A DNA stretch of 45,926 bases from Deltaproteobacteria bacterium. GTDB lineage: Bacteria > Myxococcota > XYA12-FULL-58-9 > JABJBS01. The notes under the pieces are model-generated. The model was not told where the DNA came from. It worked only from the letters and a program-made list of their open reading frames with translations, and did not search any database. The stretch covers positions 1 to 45,926 of the forward strand of contig JABJBS010000302.1 of NCBI GenBank assembly GCA_018668695.1, given 5' to 3'. Positions 41,749 through 45,926 of the stretch are shown here, piece after piece. The position numbers were made by a program, and so were the translations under genes. The stretch's first letter is position 1, and the number at the start of each line of letters is the position of its first letter.

Positions 41749-44700
41749 CTACTTCCCAGAACGATACTCTCGAACATTCCCGTAACGCGACCGTAGACCG
41801 GCCATGCCGCCCAGCGCAGCTCTAAGAGCACCCTCGCCGGCCCAAGAGCCTCGCGCCAGACCATGCACATCGCTTATAGATAGCGTCGCGTCATCCAACG
41901 ACCCACCAGGCCCTTTGGGAATACGAACATCACAGTACTCCTTGCCGCAGCGCTCTACCCAGCGGTAACGATTACCCCCAACAACAAGCTTGACCTCTAC
42001 CTTGTTCGGAAGGCCATGCTTTGAACCGGGCAAAAGCCGAAGCACGTTCCCAATTCTTGTAATCGATATTTGTTGATAGCCAAGAGCCTTCTGCGTGCAA
42101 TCGGTTTCCTCAGTTGACCAAGGGTAGACGCGTTCTTGAGCGAGACTCATTAACGCATCATTTGACTCAGGCGCAAAGCATGCGAGCGCATTCATCCAAT
42201 CAGCGAGGTCAACACCTTCGTATCCAATGTCGGCGACATTTGGGTCCCGCATCCAATCGCCCAATAGGGCCATCACGCCAGATTCTCCAATCTCGAGAGT
42301 GTCATGTGGCTCCTCCAGGCTCTCACTGTCGAAGCTATCCCAGAGAAGCGCCGCGACTAAGTATTCGCTAACGTCACCATCCAGCGCCTGCGCCTCGGTC
42401 CCGTAGTACTCCTCAACGTCCTCATTTGCTGTTTCGATGTTCTTGTATTTATGACTGTCATCGTAGTTGTCGATGTAAGTAGGCTCTTGCTTCACCATGG
42501 AGCTAAAAAATGTGGCGAAACCCTCACCGTAGGCTAAAGTCGGTTCGGTTTTATCACCATTGTGACTACCGCCCGGCGACGAATCCCTGCTAAATCTATC
42601 GCTAAAGTAGTGCCCGAATTCATGAAGAATAATGTCATCGTCATACTCGTCCGGGTCAGATGCCTGCCCGCCAAGCGAGATAACGTTCCCGGAATAACAA
42701 GAACCGCAATCAAATTGCCTAAGAGGCTGCCACCGATAAACGAGCTGAGGAGCCAGTTCGTCGGTGTGGCGACGAATGAGGTCAAAGGCTCGCATGGCTG
42801 AGTGGAGAATATTAAATGCACCACCGGCTGCGGTGCCTGAGCTAGCAATCAAGTCAACGTTAATAGTCGACATGCTATCGGGTATAAAATCTTCGCCTCT
42901 AACGCTGTACACGACCCTCTCGGCGCTTCTATCACGAACAACCACTGCTCGGCTGGCCGCTGGACTAACCGCAAGGGCTCTTAAATAATGTGCTCCTGCT
43001 GGTCTCTCTAAATCTATTGAGTAGAATCCTAAAGAATCCACAACCCCCGAAGCGATGACCGTATCGTCCGTGGTTCGGACCAGCTCAATCGCGAGGTGCG
43101 ATGCCGCAACAATCTCAACTTCACCAGTAAAGCCGCCCGGTCCGTATGGCATATCCTCATAGGAGACAGTTCCTCTTATATTAAGCTTCACACACAGATC
43201 ACCAAAGCCATCACCATCCTCGTCAAGCTGTGCTGGATTGGGAGTACTCGGACAGTTGTCTTCATCATCGCTCCATTGGTCGCCATCTCGGTCAAATGCA
43301 TCGTTACATGCATCCCCCACACCATCGCCATCGGTATCAACTTGGTCCGAGTTCATGACCTGAGGGCAGTTATCGGCCAGATTTAAATTATCATCACCAT
43401 CGATGTCGTCGTCACAAACATCCCCGACCCCATCATTATCTAAGTCAGCTTGAGGGCCCGGCAAAAAACGGACGGCATCTTCTAGCAACACCAAGCTCGT
43501 CATATTCCGGTCCGCCCCAACTACACCCGCTAGACCACCCGGGCCTTCGATGCCTTGCGACACTTTGTCATCGTCCTCATGCACAACACATCGCTCACAT
43601 AAAACATCAATGGCCCCCGTAGCTTCATGTAACACCACTGAGAACGATACTTTCCCGTAGTCTCCCACTCCGTGATAATGCTCTTGCTGACTGAATTGGA
43701 CGGTGAAGGTTTGCTCTCCGGCTTCACCTTGAGTTCCTGATCTTAAGGTACTCTCGTCTCCCGGGTTCAGATCGGTCCAGTAACCAGCAATGAAATTGTC
43801 GATACTGCCGGCAGTCGGAATAAGTTGAGCTCGATTGTGACCATTGCCCGGAGATTCTCCGAAAAAAAGCAATCCATTCGCGTTGACGTAAACCTCATCG
43901 TAGGTTGCACCAAAAAAACGGAACTCAAAGCCAAGTGGAATTGCATCCGAGGTTTCATCCTCGCCAGAAATCGGCAGGTCGGAGAGCTCAGAGTTCACGG
44001 TCTCGTAGATGAGCGGAACAACTTGATAGCCGGAATTCACCTCGTAAGGGCATGAATCCTCTGTGTTCACAAATCCATCACCGTCGGTATCCACAATATT
44101 TCGGCACGCATCACCGATTCCGTCGCCCACTGTATCAACTTGCTCAGGATTATTTGTTTCAGGGCAATTATCCTCAGTTGAACAAATCCCATCCGAGTCA
44201 GAGTCATTAAGTGGATCACCGAGACAATCGTCGCAAGCATCACCTATATCGTCATTATCCTCATCTTCTTGAAACGGGTTTGGGGTATCGAGGCAGTTAT
44301 CTTGCAGCCTTCCCCCACAGTCTAGGCAGTCGGTTCCAAAATCACACGGAGAGCCTTCAGAGCCCGGGCCACCATCATCACAAACACCGTCATCGGACCA
44401 GTCGCATGACTCGCCACATAAGAAATCGACCACGTCATCCCAGTCCCTATCAAGGTCACAGAGATCGCCCTGCCCATCGCCATCAATGTCACTTTGGTCC
44501 GAATTTGAGATTTCACTACAATTGTCATCGCCAGAGCAATAACCGTCACCATCTATGTCGTTGTTGGGATCAAGTGCACAGTCGTCGCAGGCGTCACCAA
44601 CTCCATCGCCGTCACGGTCTTCCTGGCCGGGGTTTGCGTAGTCGGGGCAATTATCTGCCGATAAGCACACACCGTCAAAATCCGAATCTGCATCGGCTTC

Positions 44701-44922
44701 GAATGGGCATGTATCGCAGCGGTCGCCTAGGCCATCGCCATCCGAATCGTCCTGAGCCGGATTGGGGTAATCTGGGCAGCTATCGATGGCATCGGGAATA
44801 CCATCGTCGTCGCGATCGGTCTCTGCCGCGTTTCCAGAGCAACCAACCGCTGATAAAATCATAATAAAAATAAACCAGATTTTGGAATATCGGTTCAGAC
44901 AACGAAACAATGTATCCACCAC
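41749..44922 (-). CDS. Lipoprotein with thrombospondin type 3 repeats, nidogen-like domain and a gluzincin-type metalloprotease motif
   Basis: The 1057-residue protein starts at a GTG at 44920-44922 (next codon also GTG), with GGGAG upstream. The lipobox is SAVGC (Cys 28). Residues about 35-300 are Ca-binding thrombospondin type 3 repeats (DxDxDGxGDxC pattern), with a Cys-rich insert (LCGESCDWSDDGVCDDGG). About 305-480 looks like a nidogen (NIDO) domain (LGFEFRFFGATYDEVYVNANGLLFF). TSP3 repeats follow (about 490-575), then a carboxypeptidase-regulatory-like beta domain (580-670) and a protease domain. The protease motif is HEFGH (767-771) with Glu 800 in GEGFATFF, 28 residues on, a plausible third zinc ligand. 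This would be a surface-tethered, Ca-stabilised protease. Catalytic activity is inferred. Confidence 0.88.
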   Translation of the reverse strand: MVDTLFRCLNRYSKIWFIFIMILSAVGCSGNAAETDRDDDGIPDAIDSCPDYPNPAQDDSDGDGLGDRCDTCPFEADADSDFDGVCLSADNCPDYANPGQEDRDGDGVGDACDDCALDPNNDIDGDGYCSGDDNCSEISNSDQSDIDGDGQGDLCDLDRDWDDVVDFLCGESCDWSDDGVCDDGGPGSEGSPCDFGTDCLDCGGRLQDNCLDTPNPFQEDEDNDDIGDACDDCLGDPLNDSDSDGICSTEDNCPETNNPEQVDTVGDGIGDACRNIVDTDGDGFVNTEDSCPYEVNSGYQVVPLIYETVNSELSDLPISGEDETSDAIPLGFEFRFFGATYDEVYVNANGLLFFGESPGNGHNRAQLIPTAGSIDNFIAGYWTDLNPGDESTLRSGTQGEAGEQTFTVQFSQQEHYHGVGDYGKVSFSVVLHEATGAIDVLCERCVVHEDDDKVSQGIEGPGGLAGVVGADRNMTSLVLLEDAVRFLPGPQADLDNDGVGDVCDDDIDGDDNLNLADNCPQVMNSDQVDTDGDGVGDACNDAFDRDGDQWSDDEDNCPSTPNPAQLDEDGDGFGDLCVKLNIRGTVSYEDMPYGPGGFTGEVEIVAASHLAIELVRTTDDTVIASGVVDSLGFYSIDLERPAGAHYLRALAVSPAASRAVVVRDRSAERVVYSVRGEDFIPDSMSTINVDLIASSGTAAGGAFNILHSAMRAFDLIRRHTDELAPQLVYRWQPLRQFDCGSCYSGNVISLGGQASDPDEYDDDIILHEFGHYFSDRFSRDSSPGGSHNGDKTEPTLAYGEGFATFFSSMVKQEPTYIDNYDDSHKYKNIETANEDVEEYYGTEAQALDGDVSEYLVAALLWDSFDSESLEEPHDTLEIGESGVMALLGDWMRDPNVADIGYEGVDLADWMNALACFAPESNDALMSLAQERVYPWSTEETDCTQKALGYQQISITRIGNVLRLLPGSKHGLPNKVEVKLVVGGNRYRWVERCGKEYCDVRIPKGPGGSLDDATLSISDVHGLARGSWAGEGALRAALGGMAGLRSRYGNVREYRSGK

Positions 44923-45365
44923 GTTGGTATCTCTCCCGTAACTATCACGCTACTAAGCACTGACCCCTCACTTGGATTTCGATTCAGAATTACAGTGAGA
45001 GATTGAAACTCAAGTTTAGGAAATCACAACCTGCTACCGAAACAAAGGAAGAAGCTGATGCCTTTTGACCCAACCAAAGTCGGCATAAGATTGTTTGTCC
45101 TCACGGTTGAATCACCCTGTAGGCGGCCATCCGCTCCAGCTATCCAACGAGACTTAAAGCTTACAATTACAGCAAGATAGAGAAGCCCCAGAAACTAGAA
45201 ACAAGGCTAAGTTCTAAGTATGGCACGATTCGTTTAGAAGTCTTTACGATTATTAAAGCGCCCGTTCTGGTATTGGCAAACCAGCCTCTCTAGGATAACT
45301 CTTGGCTACTTAAGAGCCATTGGCCGAGGCCTTTCACATGGTTTGGCAATACCAACGGAGCAAGC
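44923..45365. promoter_or_regulatory. 443-bp region upstream of the START-domain and metalloprotease genes
   Basis: No open frame of note. The strongest signal is the 16-bp inverted repeat listed separately at 45268-45354. A stem TGGCT-ACTTAAG-AGCCA and GGCC-GA-GGCC lie inside the loop. No clear promoter hexamers are recognised. Confidence 0.4.
45268..45354. repeat. 16-bp near-perfect inverted repeat, each arm itself palindrome-like, next to the START gene
   Basis: Arm 1 is TGGTATTGGCAAACCA (45268-45283) and arm 2 is TGGTTTGGCAATACCA (45339-45354). They are reverse complements at 15 of 16 positions with a 55-base spacer. Each also has TGGT...ACCA ends, so each may be a separate operator. As RNA, arm 2 would end two bases before the GGAG ribosome binding site. 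Confidence 0.7.
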
Positions 45366-45926
45366 GTGAACATTCGTAAAACTACCTACCTACCTCTGGC
45401 ACTCATCTCCATCGCCTTCTTTCTCATGGGCGCCCAATGGGAAGTCATTACTGAAGAAGACGGTATCAAGGTCATGATGAAGGAGGTCAAAGGTCGCTCC
45501 CTTCCTGTCTTTAAAGGTGAGGGCAACGTTAACGAAAACCTCTACGAGATATTAGGTGTGCTTCGAGACATCAACAAAGGCAAAGAGTGGATGCACTCGT
45601 GTAAAGACTCTAAACTCATCAAGGCCATCGGCGACCGAAAATTCATCGTCTACAATGTGACGAATGCCCCTTGGCCGGTCAGCGACCGAGACGTCGTTGT
45701 TGAAAGTGAAGCCAGCTTTGATAAAGCAACCAAAACCGTAACCATCGATATGAAGTCAATCGAGCATCCGGATATGCCAAAAGTTAGCGGCCTTGTGCGT
45801 ATGCCGCGACTCATCGGTAAATTCACCCTGCAAGCCGTTTCCGAAAAGGTGACCTTTGTGACCTATGAGATTGATGCTGATCCAGGCGGCATGCTTCCTC
45901 ACTGGATTGTACGGATGGCAAGCCGA
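45366..45926 (+). CDS. START-domain protein, exported (N-terminal 187 residues, cut by window edge)
   Basis: The frame starts with GTG 45366, six bases after GGAG, and is open to the last base. A signal peptide or N-terminal helix (NIRKTTYLPLALISIAFFLMGA, read from residue 2) is followed by WEVITEEDGIKVMMKEVKGRS and the START-type core (VTNAPWPVSDRDVVVESEASF). START domains bind lipids or sterols. The bacterial versions of this kind resemble Pseudomonas exported START proteins. The lipid is unknown. Confidence 0.85.
   Translation, partial: MNIRKTTYLPLALISIAFFLMGAQWEVITEEDGIKVMMKEVKGRSLPVFKGEGNVNENLYEILGVLRDINKGKEWMHSCKDSKLIKAIGDRKFIVYNVTNAPWPVSDRDVVVESEASFDKATKTVTIDMKSIEHPDMPKVSGLVRMPRLIGKFTLQAVSEKVTFVTYEIDADPGGMLPHWIVRMASR

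Noticed and set aside
41737-41763. CGTTCGGG...CCC-A-GAACG hairpin at the 41727/41749 convergent junction, a possible bidirectional terminator.
   Set aside because: It has a bulge, lacks a clear U-run, and overlaps the end of the metalloprotease gene.
44211-44864. Plus-strand open frame of 217 codons rich in His and Arg.
   Set aside because: It is the shadow of the Asp-rich TSP3 repeats on the minus strand.
45221-45238. TGGCACG resembling a sigma-54 -24 element upstream of the START gene.
   Set aside because: The -12 position reads GTTT, not TTGC, so the promoter is incomplete.
1-45926. Search by eye for tRNA, rRNA, CRISPR arrays, transposases and phage genes.
   Set aside because: None seen; short non-coding RNAs cannot be excluded without covariance searches.

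Overview
The window looks like a chromosomal segment of a bacterium from the Myxococcota or a nearby former deltaproteobacterial lineage. The basis is two proteins ending in MYXO-CTERM-like sorting tails (Gly-Cys, hydrophobic segment, Arg cluster; genes at 17844-20354 and 40299-41036), many Cys-rich lipoproteins with CxxDxDC-type spacing, thrombospondin type 3 repeats, a CsgG/PEGA-type envelope protein and an NtrC-type regulator. Base composition by eye is near half G+C, low for classical Myxococcales, so I do not go below phylum. There is no phage, transposon, CRISPR array, rRNA or tRNA that I can see; this is housekeeping plus cell-surface DNA.

Layout. 1-4663: the 5' end of tex (minus, running off the window), an NtrC-type sigma-54 response regulator (minus), a divergent short DNA polymerase I with no 5' nuclease domain, and rpoZ. 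4660-9453 (all minus): two overlapping unknown genes, a small exported beta-rich protein, an unknown 233-aa protein and a long DEAD-box RNA helicase with an acidic N-terminus and a DbpA-type RNA-binding tail. 9818-12040: a Cys-rich lipoprotein with SYYD repeats. 12113-17847 (plus): an RNA and translation block of a QueD-like enzyme, a DTW-domain tRNA modification enzyme, a RhlE-like helicase, an ABC-F ATPase and an RluA-type pseudouridine synthase. 17844-20354 (minus): a subtilisin-like surface protease. 20758-25637 (plus): a DUF3624-like protein, an enoyl-CoA isomerase family protein and a three-gene ABC-2 exporter operon. 25642-26313 (minus): an FKBP-type lipoprotein. 26558-38379 (plus): a CsgG-like/PEGA envelope protein, stop-start coupled to a gene for a giant lipoprotein of about 3340 residues with Ig-like repeats and twelve Kelch repeats. 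38402-45926: small Cys-rich lipoproteins, a DUF2804-like protein, a MYXO-CTERM protein, a TSP3/nidogen/metalloprotease lipoprotein and the start of a START-domain protein.

How the genes work together. The left half is mostly RNA and information processing, with five RNA or ribosome factors in a row at 12113-17847. The right half is an envelope block: exported proteases, lipoproteins and adhesin-like repeat proteins. The strongest candidates for new biology are the ABC-F protein whose second ATP site appears dead, the stand-alone polymerase with degenerate proofreading residues, the giant Ig/Kelch lipoprotein coupled to a CsgG/PEGA partner, a lipoprotein with four exactly 26-residue twin-CX3C repeats, and a near-perfect 16-bp inverted repeat next to the ribosome binding site of the START gene. 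All calls come from reading the sequence; no database search was run.
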